Source: Bradyrhizobium sp. AZCC 1610 (GTDB lineage: Bacteria; Pseudomonadota; Alphaproteobacteria; Rhizobiales; Xanthobacteraceae). Taken from it: a stretch of 64,000 nt of DNA. Shown here one piece after another: positions 34,305-43,087 of this stretch. The notes under the pieces are model-generated. The model ran no database searches and was not told where the DNA came from. It saw only the letters and a program-made list of their open reading frames with translations. Every line of letters begins with the position of its first letter. Position 1 is the first letter of the stretch. The stretch spans positions 4,311,001 to 4,375,000 of the forward strand of contig NZ_JAZHRR010000001.1 in assembly GCF_036924515.1 (NCBI RefSeq), read 5' to 3'. The translations under genes and the position numbers were made by a program.

Positions 34305-35378
34305 TCACATTCTCCGGGTGGCAAGCCCGTTCTTCAGGCCCATGACGTAGCCGATGATCTCGGCGACCGCGTGATAGTGCTCGACCGGAATCTCCTCGTC
34401 GATATCGACGGTGGCATAAAGCGCGCGCGCCAGCGGCACGTTCTCCACGATCGGAATGTCGTGCTTCCTGGCGATTTCCCGGATCTTGAGCGCGATGTTG
34501 TCGGCCCCCTTGGCGACGCAGACCGGCGCCGACATGCCGCGGTCGTAGGACAGCGCCACGGAATAGTGGGTCGGGTTGGTGATGATCACGCTGGCCTTGG
34601 GAACGGCGGACATCATGCGCTTCTTCATCCGCTGGACCCGCAACTGCCGGATACGGCCCTTGATGTGGGGGTCGCCTTCGGACTGCTTGTATTCGTCCTT
34701 GATCTCCTGCAGCGACATCTTCTGCCGCTCGAACCATTGCCGGTACTGGAAGAAGTAGTCCGCGATCGCAACCGCCGCCAGCATCGCCACCACGGCGCCC
34801 ATTAGCTGCAGCGTCAGGTTGGTGGTGACGCCCAGGATTGCCGAAGGGTCGAACATCAGGAACGATTCGAGGCGATCGCGCTCCGGCCACAGCACCGCCA
34901 TCATGACGGCACCGAGCGCGATCAGCTTGAACACGCCCTTGGCGAAATTGGCCACCGCCTGCTTGCCGAAGATGCGCTTCAGGCCCGCGCCGGGCGACAC
35001 CTTGCTGAATTTCGGCTTCAGCGATTCCGAGGACCACACCAGCCGGTGCTGGATCATGTTGCCGGCGATCGCGGCGATTGCCAGCATCAGGAGCGGCACG
35101 CCGATCGCGCCGAGCACGGCATAGCCCAGCGTGTTGCCGAGCGCGAGCAGCGCCGCGCCATCGGTGCGAAGCTGGCCCGCATTGGCGATCAGGTTGCGCA
35201 GCGGCGTCAGGATGCCGCCGCCGATCGATCCCGAGAAGGTCGATAATATCAGCGTGGCGCCCGCAATGATGAACCAGGTGTTGACCTCCTGGCTTTTGGC
35301 GACGTCCCCCTTTTCAAGCGCATCGTCGAGACGTTTTTGCGTAGGGTCTTCTGTTTTGTCGTCGGAATCGTCGGCCAT
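34305..35378 (-). CDS. flhB: Flagellar export protein FlhB
   Basis: 357 residues. A charged N-terminus (DKTEDPTQKRLDDALEKGDV) is followed by four transmembrane helices and a cytoplasmic domain with the self-cleavage site NPTH at 268-271 (ITNPTHYSVALSYD). FlhB helps form the export gate and switches substrate specificity from rod/hook to filament after cleavage. It follows fliR with a palindromic repeat in between, and cckA lies 184 bases further on. Confidence 0.97.
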   Translation of the reverse strand: MADDSDDKTEDPTQKRLDDALEKGDVAKSQEVNTWFIIAGATLILSTFSGSIGGGILTPLRNLIANAGQLRTDGAALLALGNTLGYAVLGAIGVPLLMLAIAAIAGNMIQHRLVWSSESLKPKFSKVSPGAGLKRIFGKQAVANFAKGVFKLIALGAVMMAVLWPERDRLESFLMFDPSAILGVTTNLTLQLMGAVVAMLAAVAIADYFFQYRQWFERQKMSLQEIKDEYKQSEGDPHIKGRIRQLRVQRMKKRMMSAVPKASVIITNPTHYSVALSYDRGMSAPVCVAKGADNIALKIREIARKHDIPIVENVPLARALYATVDIDEEIPVEHYHAVAEIIGYVMGLKNGLATRRM

Positions 35379-35402
35379 CGCGGCGTCCTAGCCTTTTGTT
35401 TG

Positions 35403-35476
35403 AGCATGATCTCCGCGCAAACGCGTTCCGCGTTTGTCGCGAGGGAAGACCGGTACCCACTTTTCCGGATCATGCT
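35403..35476. repeat. Palindromic repeat between fliR and flhB
   Basis: Outer arms AGCATGAT and ATCATGCT bracket 74 bases containing an inner dyad AAACGCG-TTC-CGCGTTT (35419-35435). The right arm touches the fliR stop codon. Sequences of this type recur in Bradyrhizobium genomes. It fills the only large gap in an otherwise compact flagellar block and might reduce readthrough into flhB. Confidence 0.65.
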
Positions 35477-36247
35477 CTATTTCAGCGGCGTCAGCTCGTG
35501 CATCACGCCGATGAAGTAGTTGAGATAGGTCGCCATCATTCCGGTGAGGACGAGGCCGAAGATCAAAAAGCCCACCATGATCGACAGCGGCACGCCGACG
35601 AAATAGACCTGCATCGCCGGCATCAGCCGCGCCAGCACACCAAGGCCGATATTGAAGACGAGGCCGAACACCAGGAACGGCGCCGAAAGCTGCATGCCGA
35701 TCTTGAAGGCGGTGGCAAACGCGCGCGTGGCGAGCGCCGCGACGTCGCCGCTCGGCATCAGTTCGCCCGGCGAGAAAATCCGGTAGCTCTCGTTCAGCGC
35801 CGATATGACCAGGTGATGGCTGTCGGTGGCAAACAGCAGCGTCATGCCCAGGATGGTGAGAAAATTGCCGATCAGCAGACCCTGTTGCCCCTGGGTCGGG
35901 TCGACGGCGGTGACGAAGCCGAGGCCGAGTTGCTGAGCGATCACCGAACCCGCGACCGCCAGCGCCGACAGCGTGACGCGCGCGGTGGCGCCGAGCACGA
36001 TGCCGATGACGATCTCGTGCACCATCAATACGCCGAGCGAACTCATCGAGGTCAGGTCGACCTGATAGGCGGCGCGGTGCAGCGGCAGGATGATCAGCGT
36101 CAGGAGCAGCGCGATCGCAAGCTTGATGCGCACCGGGATATTGCTCTCGCCGAATCCCGGCAACAGCATCACCATGGCGCCCACGCGGGCGAATACCAGC
36201 ATGAAGGTGGCGGCAAGGGCCGGCAGCAGCGATATGTCGACGCGCAT
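35477..36247 (-). CDS. fliR: Flagellar export protein FliR
   Basis: 256 residues with six predicted transmembrane helices. Family segments include FARVGAMVMLLPGFGESNIP near the start and VLGATARVTLSALAVAGSVI followed by GLGFVTAVDPTQGQQG. FliR, FliP and FliQ form the export-gate pore at the centre of the MS ring. It begins 14 bases after the fliQ stop, so the two are co-transcribed. Confidence 0.95.
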   Translation of the reverse strand: MRVDISLLPALAATFMLVFARVGAMVMLLPGFGESNIPVRIKLAIALLLTLIILPLHRAAYQVDLTSMSSLGVLMVHEIVIGIVLGATARVTLSALAVAGSVIAQQLGLGFVTAVDPTQGQQGLLIGNFLTILGMTLLFATDSHHLVISALNESYRIFSPGELMPSGDVAALATRAFATAFKIGMQLSAPFLVFGLVFNIGLGVLARLMPAMQVYFVGVPLSIMVGFLIFGLVLTGMMATYLNYFIGVMHELTPLK

Positions 36248-36261
36248 TTATTGACAATGCA

Positions 36262-36525
36262 TCAACCGCCTATGATTCGCGACGATATCCGCATCATGTG
36301 GCTGTGCAGCGAATCCGCCATGAACGGCAAAGCCAGCAACAACGTCACGAAGATCGCGAGAATCTTCGGTACGAAGATCAGCGTTTGTTCCTGGATCTGG
36401 GTCAGCGCCTGGAATAGCGAGACCACGACGCCGACCACGAGGCCGATCACCATCAGGGGCGACGACACCACCACGATGGTCCAGATCGCATCGCGCGCCA
36501 CGTCGAGGGTTTCAGCACCGGTCAT
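36262..36525 (-). CDS. fliQ: Flagellar export protein FliQ
   Basis: 87 residues, the normal size, two transmembrane helices. MTGAETLDVARDAIWTIVV is the family N-terminus and QALTQIQEQTLIFVPKI the conserved central loop. The ATG is chosen because GGAAG precedes it and the length then fits; an ATG 33 bases upstream would add a charged extension. Part of the FliPQR pore. Confidence 0.96.
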   Translation of the reverse strand: MTGAETLDVARDAIWTIVVVSSPLMVIGLVVGVVVSLFQALTQIQEQTLIFVPKILAIFVTLLLALPFMADSLHSHMMRISSRIIGG

Positions 36526-36565
36526 TTCAACTTCCTTCTCTACACTTGTCCGCGGCAACGACTTG

Positions 36566-36594
36566 TCCGCCGAAGCTCAACGAGCGAAGGCGGA
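36566..36594. repeat. Short inverted repeat before fliQ
   Basis: TCCGCCGAAGCT and AGCGAAGGCGGA form an imperfect stem (TCCGCC/GGCGGA plus AGCT/AGC) in the 102-base gap between fliE and fliQ. It resembles a short Bradyrhizobium intergenic repeat. A possible effect on fliQ expression is not shown. Confidence 0.5.
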
Positions 36595-36610
36595 ACTATC
36601 GGGCCCAGGA

Positions 36611-36630
36611 TGACGTCCCGAGGGACGTCA
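36611..36630. terminator. 20-bp palindrome overlapping the fliE stop codon
   Basis: TGACGTCCC and GGGACGTCA are perfect 9-base arms with a 2-base loop; the right arm contains the fliE stop codon (minus strand). No T-run follows, so it may stabilise the fliE mRNA end or attenuate transcription rather than terminate it. Confidence 0.45.
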
Positions 36631-36939
36631 GATTGGCATCTTCATGATGTCTTCGTAGGACTGGATCACCCGGTCGCGCACCGACACCAGCGTCGAGACC
36701 GCGACGTCGGTCTCCGCGACCGCCGTCACCACGTCCATGACGTTAGCCTTTCCCGAACTCATTGCCATGGTGTGGGCGTCGGATTTCTTGCCGGCATCCA
36801 GCACGCTTCCCACCGCGTCCTTGAGCAGCGCGCTGAAGGACGGGCCGCCGGCGGATGGGCCGCTCTTCTCGGCGCCGCCGGTTTCCATGATGCGCGAAAG
36901 CGCGGCGTAGGCGTTTGCTGCAACGGTCGGTGAAGCCAT
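36628..36939 (-). CDS. fliE: Flagellar hook-basal body protein FliE
   Basis: 103 residues. The family pattern is helical, with FSALLKDAVGSVLDAGKKSD in the middle and the conserved C-terminus VSTLVSVRDRVIQSYEDIMK MPI. FliE links the MS ring to the rod. It lies 16 bases after flgC on the same strand. Confidence 0.95.
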   Translation of the reverse strand: MASPTVAANAYAALSRIMETGGAEKSGPSAGGPSFSALLKDAVGSVLDAGKKSDAHTMAMSSGKANVMDVVTAVAETDVAVSTLVSVRDRVIQSYEDIMKMPI

Positions 36940-36955
36940 TTTCTATGGTTCCTGT

Positions 36956-37381
36956 TCAGGCCTTGAGGATGTCGAGCGTGCGTTGAATCATGCGGCGCGT
37001 GGCGCTGATGATGTTGAGGTTGGCTTCATAGGACCGCTGCGCCTCGCGCATGTCGGTCATTTCGACCAGCGGATTGACGTTGGGATATTTGACGTTGCCG
37101 CCCGCGTCCGCCGCCGGATTGCTCGGCTCATGCTTGACGCGAAACGCCGACTGGTCGGTCCTGACCTTGCCGAGCGTCACGACCCTGGCGTCCAGCGTGC
37201 GGTCGAGCGCTGACGAGAATGTCGGCACCTTGCGGCGATAGGGATCGCCGGCCGCGGTCGGCGAGGTGGAGTCCGCATTGGCGATGTTTTCCGAGATCAC
37301 CCGCATCCGCCCCGCCTGCGCGCGCAACCCCGAGGTCGCGATACTCATCGAGCGGGCGAAGTCGCTTCCATCATCTGCCAT
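36956..37381 (-). CDS. flgC: Flagellar proximal rod protein FlgC
   Basis: 141 residues. The rod-family N-terminus SMSIATSGLRAQAGRMRVIS with ENIANADST and the C-terminal NVNPLVEMTDMREAQRSYEA are typical of FlgC. It polymerises with FlgB and FlgF as the proximal rod in the periplasm, exported by the flagellar apparatus without a cleaved signal. It lies 19 bases after flgB. Confidence 0.96.
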   Translation of the reverse strand: MADDGSDFARSMSIATSGLRAQAGRMRVISENIANADSTSPTAAGDPYRRKVPTFSSALDRTLDARVVTLGKVRTDQSAFRVKHEPSNPAADAGGNVKYPNVNPLVEMTDMREAQRSYEANLNIISATRRMIQRTLDILKA

Positions 37382-37400
37382 GATCCGGCTCCCTTACGCG

Positions 37401-37811
37401 TCAGCGTTTTCCGATGGCGGTTTTGAGAAGTCCGAGGCTGCGGCTGTAGAGCGAAGTCGCCGCGGCGTAATCCATCTGGTTGGCCGAAACCTTCAGCATC
37501 TGGTCTTCCAGATTGACCGCATTGCCGGCAGGCTTGGTCAAGAAGCCGCTCTTGCCGCCATCGCCCCTGAAGCTCTGCCCGCCGCCGGAGACGCCGATAT
37601 GGGTGCCGCTGGTGCGCATCATGGCGAGCGACCCCATCGCGCCGCCGACGTTGGCGCCCTTGTTGTCGAACTTCGGCTCGACCAGGTCGCTCGGCCTGAA
37701 ATTCGGGGTGTTGGCGTTGGACACATTTTCGGCGAGCACGCGCTGGCGTTCCTGGTGCCACTGCATCTTGGTGCGCAGCGCCGACAGGATCGGAAGGTCG
37801 TTGATAGCCAT
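37401..37811 (-). CDS. flgB: Flagellar proximal rod protein FlgB
   Basis: 136 residues. The N-terminal rod motif is present (LSALRTKMQWHQERQRVLAE, then NVSNANTPNFRPSDL), as is the C-terminal helix (NQMDYAAATSLYSRSLGLLK). It is the first gene of the leftward block flgB-flgC-fliE-fliQ-fliR-flhB. The promoter must lie in the 449-base gap to its right, but I could not identify a convincing box. Confidence 0.96.
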   Translation of the reverse strand: MAINDLPILSALRTKMQWHQERQRVLAENVSNANTPNFRPSDLVEPKFDNKGANVGGAMGSLAMMRTSGTHIGVSGGGQSFRGDGGKSGFLTKPAGNAVNLEDQMLKVSANQMDYAAATSLYSRSLGLLKTAIGKR

Positions 37812-38260
37812 CGCGAGCGGCTCCCCGTTAACCTCTGGCAGACGCCGCGAGGTAGGCAGAATTTGCCCGGTGTATGGTTAACGGCCGGTTAAAATTACGT
37901 TATGCTCCCGCCGACGTCAGCCAATACCCGCTGACAGCGACAAAACGAGCGCATTTTCGCCACGAAAACTGCGTTAACCAGCAGCACCCAATGCAACTTG
38001 GGGCGCTCAGAAGTCGTTTTGGCTCAAGCGATTCTTGGTCTATTAATTAACCGGACGGCGGCGCTCGCCGCGGGGAATTAAGGAATATGGCTGATCTCGG
38101 GCGTGATTCGCCGTCTGCGGATCGCTTCGGAGCATGGTCAGGATGGCGGGAATCGTGTTCCCGGGGAACATGCTCGGCAGCAAGATCCCGGACAGCAAGA
38201 CCTAAACCGCACTCGTCGAAGCCAGCATCAAGAGAACGGCCCGTGGCCGGGGACTAAAGA
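37812..38260. other. Divergent intergenic region flgB / fliO
   Basis: 449 bases without a convincing gene. It must hold the promoters of the leftward flgB block and the rightward fliO-fliP pair. It is A/T-richer than its surroundings around 37875-38080 (several GTTAA/TTAAT stretches). A 20-codon frame beginning at 38142 is judged too short to support. I found no clear -24/-12 or -35/-10 element. Confidence 0.4.
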
Positions 38261-39322
38261 ATGCAGACACTCACATTTCTCTTCGCATTCATCGCCGTTC
38301 TGGCGCTGATCGGCGTTGCCGCCTGGCTGGTTCGCCGTTTCGCCAGCAACCGCCTCGGCGCCAATACCCAGCGCGGACGTATGCCGCGGCTCGCCGTGAT
38401 CGACGCCGCTGCCGTGGACGGCCGCCGGCGCCTCGTGCTGGTACGGCGCGACAATGTCGAGCATCTCCTGATGATCGGTGGCCCGAGCGACATCGTGGTC
38501 GAACCCAACATCGTGCGCGCGATGCCCAACCGCGATCAAATGGCGCCGCGCCCGGCAGTCGGCGAGCAGGCGCCGCGCATCGCGCCGCTGCCCGATGCCG
38601 CCTGGAGCGACGAGGCGGCAAGATCCGATTCGCGATCGACCGACGCCTTCGATCATCATGCCGAACCGCAAATGCCGGAGCCGCCGCCGCGCCCCGCACG
38701 GCCCTCCTTCGCCGACGAAGTCCGACGCCCTGCGCCGCCGCCGATGCCGGAACGTCGCAGCGATCCATTGACGGGCTTTGCGCCGGAATCGATCAGCGGT
38801 CGCCCCGAACCGGCCCTGCCGCGCCTGGGCCGCAACGAGCCGCTGATGCCACGGCCGCAGCGCGAGTTGCCCAAGGCACCGCCAGTCCGGGAGGCACCGC
38901 CAGTCCGGGAGGCACCGCCAGTCCGTGAGGCGCTGCCTGTCCGTGAGGCATCGCCGGTCCGCGAGGCGCCGCCAATCCGTGAGGCGCTGCCTGCCCGTGA
39001 CACGCCTGTCCGTGACACTCCGGCGGTTCGTGAGACCCCGGCCCGAGCGCCCGAACGCACCGCCGCGCCGCCGCCTCCGCCCCCTCCAGCCCCCGCGCCG
39101 TCGAGTGCCGACCAGAATCTCGCCGAAATGGCGCAGCGGCTGGAAGCCGCCTTGCGCCGGCCGGCCGAACCGGTGGCGCCGCCGGTTGCGCCGGAAACGC
39201 CGCCCGCCCGTACCTCCCGCAGCGAGCCTCCCGTTCCCACGCCCGCTCCGCAGAAGAGCGGCTTCGAAAATCTGGAAGACGAGATGGCGTCCTTGCTCGG
39301 CCGTCCGAAGAACCCTTCGTGA
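38261..39322 (+). CDS. fliO: FliO-like flagellar protein with Pro-rich repeat tail
   Basis: 353 residues, much longer than usual FliO (about 100-150). Residues 1-25 form a single membrane helix, followed by a FliO-like domain (about 30-85; RMPRLAVIDAAAVDGRRRLV, LVRRDNVEHLLMIGGPSDIV). The rest is low-complexity: a Pro/Arg-rich linker with about nine PPVREA-like hexapeptides (38879-39035 in DNA, 18-base units), then Pro/Ala runs and a conserved-looking C-terminus FENLEDEMASLLGRPK. FliO helps FliP assemble. The fliP start overlaps its stop (GTGA), which supports the assignment. Confidence 0.8.
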   Translation: MQTLTFLFAFIAVLALIGVAAWLVRRFASNRLGANTQRGRMPRLAVIDAAAVDGRRRLVLVRRDNVEHLLMIGGPSDIVVEPNIVRAMPNRDQMAPRPAVGEQAPRIAPLPDAAWSDEAARSDSRSTDAFDHHAEPQMPEPPPRPARPSFADEVRRPAPPPMPERRSDPLTGFAPESISGRPEPALPRLGRNEPLMPRPQRELPKAPPVREAPPVREAPPVREALPVREASPVREAPPIREALPARDTPVRDTPAVRETPARAPERTAAPPPPPPPAPAPSSADQNLAEMAQRLEAALRRPAEPVAPPVAPETPPARTSRSEPPVPTPAPQKSGFENLEDEMASLLGRPKNPS

Positions 39323-40074
39323 GGCCGCCGGCTTCTCCGCGTAGAGTTTTATTTTTCTTAATCCTAACCGCCGCCGGATCGCTCGCCGACCCGGCGCTGG
39401 CGCAGGATATCAGCATCAGTCTCGGCCAGGGCGGCGGCGGCGTCACCGAGCGCGCGATCCAGTTGATCGCGCTGTTGACGGTACTGTCGATCGCGCCGTC
39501 GATCCTGATCATGATGACGTCGTTCACGCGGATCGTCGTCGTACTGTCGCTGCTGCGCACCGCATTGGGCACCGCGACCGCCCCGCCCAACTCGGTGATC
39601 ATTGCGCTCGCGATGTTCCTGACCGCGTTCGTGATGGGCCCCGTCCTGCAGAGGTCCTATGACGACGGCATCAAACCCCTGGTCGCCAACCAGATCGGGG
39701 TCGAGGAAGCGCTGCAAAAGGCTTCGGTGCCGCTGCGCGGCTTCATGCAGAAGAACGTTCGTGAAAAGGATCTGAAGCTGTTCGTCGACCTCTCCGGCGA
39801 GCCGCCGCCGGCAACGCCGGAGGACCTGTCGCTGCGGATCCTGGTCCCGGCCTTCATGATCTCCGAACTGAAACGCGCCTTCGAGATCGGCTTCCTGCTG
39901 TTCCTCCCGTTCCTGATCATCGATCTCGTCGTCGCATCGGTCCTGATGTCGATGGGTATGATGATGCTGCCACCAGTCGTGGTGTCGCTGCCGTTCAAGT
40001 TGATCTTTTTCGTGCTGGTCGACGGCTGGTCGCTGGTGGCGGGGAGCCTGGTGCAGAGCTATGGCGGCAGCTAG
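39319..40074 (+). CDS. fliP: Flagellar export protein FliP
   Basis: 251 residues from a GTG start that overlaps the fliO stop by four bases. A cleaved signal peptide (ending near ALAQ, about 29) precedes four membrane helices. Family motifs are LTVLSIAPSILIMMTSFTRI, PPNSVIIALAMFLTAFVMGP and FMISELKRAFEIGFLLFLPF, with MMMLPPVVVSLPFKL at the end. FliP builds the export pore with FliQ and FliR. Confidence 0.97.
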   Translation: MRPPASPRRVLFFLILTAAGSLADPALAQDISISLGQGGGGVTERAIQLIALLTVLSIAPSILIMMTSFTRIVVVLSLLRTALGTATAPPNSVIIALAMFLTAFVMGPVLQRSYDDGIKPLVANQIGVEEALQKASVPLRGFMQKNVREKDLKLFVDLSGEPPPATPEDLSLRILVPAFMISELKRAFEIGFLLFLPFLIIDLVVASVLMSMGMMMLPPVVVSLPFKLIFFVLVDGWSLVAGSLVQSYGGS

Positions 40075-40229
40075 CGGCCGGTTGCCGCGGGTTCCACAAC
40101 CCAATAGGTCAATATTAGTTACGTATTTGCTGCGGAGTTTCCTGGCGAATTTAAGGTCAGATTAGGTCCTTCGTGCACAATGGATGCCAGGGACTGAATT
40201 TCGCAGCAAACGCATCACCGGGTTAAACG

Positions 40230-41285
40230 ATGGCAGGCCAGCCTATCGGCGATATGGACGTCGAATACGCCACGACGATTGCCGACCGGGCTATTCGGTT
40301 GATGTCGCAGCAGTCAGTTGCTGCCACCCCCACCAATTTCGCGGTCTGGTTCGAATATTCCCTGGGCAATTCGCTGGCGCTGCGAAAAACCATCGATATC
40401 CTGATCGCGGGCAAGCGCAAATTCGACCCGGCGATCAACCACGAGCTCTACATTACCTATGTGGCGCCGCAGTCCGGAGGCGACCCGCTCAGCGACCTTC
40501 CCGATCAATTGAGCGGCCTGATCGCCACCGCCCAGCAATTCCTGAACACCGCCGTTACCGACAACCAGACCCACATCAAAGCGCTCGGCGAAGTGTCGTC
40601 CGAAGCCGCTGTCGCCACCGATCCCCGGACGATCATTGCGAAACTGGTTGATGAATTGTCAAAGGCGACGACGCGGGCCGCGACGCTGGAGGCAAATTTC
40701 GCCGCCACCTCGGAGGAACTGGACAGCATCCGCGACTCGCTGAAGGCGGCCGAGCAACGCTCCAACACCGATGCGCTGACCGGGCTCGCCAATCGGCACT
40801 CGATGGATGAATTCCTCCGCCTCGCCCAGATCTCGGCGATGGAAAAGGACGAGGCGCTCAGCGTCTTCCTGATCGACATCGATCACTTCAAGAAATTCAA
40901 CGACGATTATGGCCATCAGGTCGGCGACCAGGTGCTTCGGCTGGTCGCAAAGGTCTTGCAGGAAGGTGTTCGCGAGGTGGATCTGGCGGCCCGCTACGGC
41001 GGCGAGGAATTGATCGCGGTGCTTCCGGGCGCCGATCTCGAGGCTTGCACGTCGGTCGCCGAGCGCATTCGCCGCCGCATTGCCGAAGCGAAGCTCACCC
41101 GCCGCGCAACCGGCAAGGAGATCGGCAGCGTCACGGTTTCGATCGGGGTGGCGCAATTCCGCCTCGCCGAATCTGCGGACGCCATGATCGAGCGCTGCGA
41201 CCGCGGGCTCTATAAAGCCAAGCGGCTCGGCCGCAACCGCACGGTGACGGAAACCGAACTCGAGCCCGAGGCCGGCGCAGCCTAG
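40230..41285 (+). CDS. Soluble GGDEF-domain diguanylate cyclase
   Basis: 351 residues. The N-terminal 160 residues are helical and unassigned (FAVWFEYSLGNSLALRKTID). The GGDEF domain occupies about 178-340, starting DALTGLANRHSMDEF. The active site is GGEEL (257-261), preceded by the metal-site segment IDIDHFKKFNDDYGH, and an inhibitory RxxD site (Arg248-Asp251) lies exactly five residues before it. It should therefore make cyclic di-GMP and be product-inhibited. There is no membrane segment. It follows fliP by 155 bases; a role in the swim/attach decision is likely but inferred. Confidence 0.92.
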   Translation: MAGQPIGDMDVEYATTIADRAIRLMSQQSVAATPTNFAVWFEYSLGNSLALRKTIDILIAGKRKFDPAINHELYITYVAPQSGGDPLSDLPDQLSGLIATAQQFLNTAVTDNQTHIKALGEVSSEAAVATDPRTIIAKLVDELSKATTRAATLEANFAATSEELDSIRDSLKAAEQRSNTDALTGLANRHSMDEFLRLAQISAMEKDEALSVFLIDIDHFKKFNDDYGHQVGDQVLRLVAKVLQEGVREVDLAARYGGEELIAVLPGADLEACTSVAERIRRRIAEAKLTRRATGKEIGSVTVSIGVAQFRLAESADAMIERCDRGLYKAKRLGRNRTVTETELEPEAGAA

Positions 41286-41625
41286 AGCTTCATCGATTCC
41301 GGTTGAATCAGAAACGCGCCTTCACCCTTTGCATTGATGCACTTTCCTTGCGCGGGCCGGCGTCCACGCCGCCCGAAAGCGATAGAGCTATCCGGCGGGC
41401 CGGTAGCCAGGGCCCAGCATGGCCTTCAGATTGGTCGGCATTCCCTGCGCAGACTCGTGGGGATGGCGTTTGCGCGACCCGAGAACGTGATACGTGGCTG
41501 GAATCAGGCAACCGGGCCGGCGTTGCCCGTATTCGAACGGAAGAAAAAGCCGCAATCCCGCTTCGCCGTGGAACTATTGCCGCAATCCCGGCTTATCGTA
41601 GATGCCCTACAGCCGGGAGTATTTC
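41286..41625. other. 340-base gap without a supported gene
   Basis: Open frames occur in both directions, but none has a ribosome site or a recognisable product. The stretch has no clear dyad. A GGGAG ribosome site at its right end belongs to the following CusF-like gene. Confidence 0.4.
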
Positions 41626-41949
41626 ATGAAGATCGCAGGGATGATTATGGCCGCCACCGCGGCCCTCAGCATCGCCGGTACGTCGGCCCTTGCCCAGCAA
41701 CCGCGGACCGGAATGGTGACGAGAATAGATCGGATCAGCGGCACCATCTCGATCAAGGATATGCCTGATGGCACCACCGGCGCGAACACCGGCGCCGCGA
41801 CCGAAGAATTCAAGATCCAGGACGGCGCACGGCTGAACGTCCTGCACGCCGGCGACAGGGTCACCTTTGCCGTAAGTGACACCGCGGGGACCAAGACCAT
41901 CACGAAGATCGACAAGACGGACGCGGTCACGAAGATCGACAAGAAGTGA
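41626..41949 (+). CDS. Exported CusF-like small beta-barrel protein
   Basis: 107 residues. The signal peptide ends near ALAQ (about 24). The mature part follows the CusF/OB-fold pattern: GMVTRIDRISGTISIKD, TEEFKIQDGARLNVLHAGDR and VTFAVSDTAGTKTITKID. The conserved copper-binding His/Met/Trp residues of CusF are not evident, so metal binding is doubtful. GGGAG lies 8 bases before the ATG. The last 15 residues contain a repeated TKIDK motif. Confidence 0.7.
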   Translation: MKIAGMIMAATAALSIAGTSALAQQPRTGMVTRIDRISGTISIKDMPDGTTGANTGAATEEFKIQDGARLNVLHAGDRVTFAVSDTAGTKTITKIDKTDAVTKIDKK

Positions 41950-42180
41950 GGCGTTGCCGACGCGGCATCGAATCTCGTGACGTCTGACTTCGATCTGAGA
42001 ATGGCGAGGCCCGGAGTCCGGGCCTCGTAACCGGAAATTCCCCATCCAGAACAAGGGGCCGCTCGGCATGGAATTCGCTGTAAGGCAATCCGGGTAAGGC
42101 AATCCGGCCGGCTTGCCTTGATCTGCCGCAAACGTCTGCGCGTTTAATCCAGACGACGCCCGTTTCGTGCGGATCACGCG

Positions 42181-42411
42181 CTAGCGCGGCGGAGCCCTTT
42201 CGAGCGAAGCGCGAATTTCAGCGGCCGCCTCGTCGCAATACTCGTTCAACTTCTGGAATCGTTGCTGCAGCGCCCCGAGTTTTACGGCGCGTTTCGCCGG
42301 CCCTTCCCGATCGATATTGAACCTGTCGGCGGGCGATGGACGGGACGCCGCGGCCTCCGCAACCGCCAGCGCTGCTTGCATCGATGTGTCTTGACCTTTG
42401 GTGGAGGACAT
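42181..42411 (-). CDS. Small hydrophilic protein, unknown
   Basis: 76 residues, no membrane segment. An N-terminal Ser/Thr/Ala-rich part leads to a helical region (AVKLGALQQRFQKLNEYCDE, then AAAEIRASLERA) that could form a coiled coil. The ribosome site is weak and the family is unknown, so the gene is only moderately supported. Confidence 0.4.
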   Translation of the reverse strand: MSSTKGQDTSMQAALAVAEAAASRPSPADRFNIDREGPAKRAVKLGALQQRFQKLNEYCDEAAAEIRASLERAPPR

Positions 42412-42675
42412 TTCTGCACGCCTTGCAAATTACAATCCGGCCGGACTCGATCCGGTGGAATTTCCGTGTGGTCACGCGCTGGCGTTGCGAGTTTGCACCC
42501 TGCAGTGTGTTGTTTGGATGCCAGGCCGGGGTCGATTTGGCGGCAAAAGATGGACGCCGGCGGCGAATGAGCGGCACGACCTCGTAGTCTTACGGACTTT
42601 CTGTCCACGATTAGGATGCAATCGGCAGCCACCATTGCCGAATTGAGTCGTTTGTTGCTTCAGCGATAGTTCGAT

Positions 42676-42936
42676 ATGCCCGTCCAGCCTTCAGAAACCG
42701 GTCTGCCGCCGCGCTGCGAGTTCTGCGGCGTAGGTACGGCCCAGATCGGAAAGCTGCCCCGGATCGGACTGCGCCCCCTTATCTACGTTTACAAGTGCGA
42801 CGCCTGCAACCAGATCACTTCGATCGAGCCCGAGCGGCAGGACAGCCCCACCATCAGCCCCACTGTCACCCCGCCGATGCCGAAGTCGCGCATCAAGAAG
42901 GCCCTGCACAGGATCTCCTGGCGACAGCCGCACTGA
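42676..42936 (+). CDS. Small zinc-ribbon-like protein
   Basis: 86 residues. Two Cys-x2-Cys pairs, CEFCGVG (about 14-17) and YKCDACNQI (about 41-44), form a likely zinc ribbon with strands between them (AQIGKLPRIGLRPLIYVYKC). A disordered Pro/Ser/Thr tail ends in a basic segment. No signal peptide. Such small zinc ribbons often bind nucleic acid, but no partner is visible. Confidence 0.65.
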   Translation: MPVQPSETGLPPRCEFCGVGTAQIGKLPRIGLRPLIYVYKCDACNQITSIEPERQDSPTISPTVTPPMPKSRIKKALHRISWRQPH

Positions 42937-43087
42937 TCGCCGGTCACAGCACCGGCCGACGGATGGCAGTTTCAGAGCCCGCCTTTCCAGCTCGGAAAAC
43001 GCCGCGATTGACGCCGGCCCGGGTTTCTTCCTGGCCATGCCGCATGTAAAGCTTCGGCCAAACTTCTCATAAAGAAGAGGCAGGGGC

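Noticed and set aside
38142..38204. 20-codon frame before fliO
   Set aside because: Readable as a short neat peptide, but too short, with a poor ribosome site and no supporting context.
38879..39035. Regular 18-base repeats, considered as a CRISPR-like array
   Set aside because: Units are contiguous without spacers and in frame, encoding PPVREA hexapeptides in a FliO-like protein.
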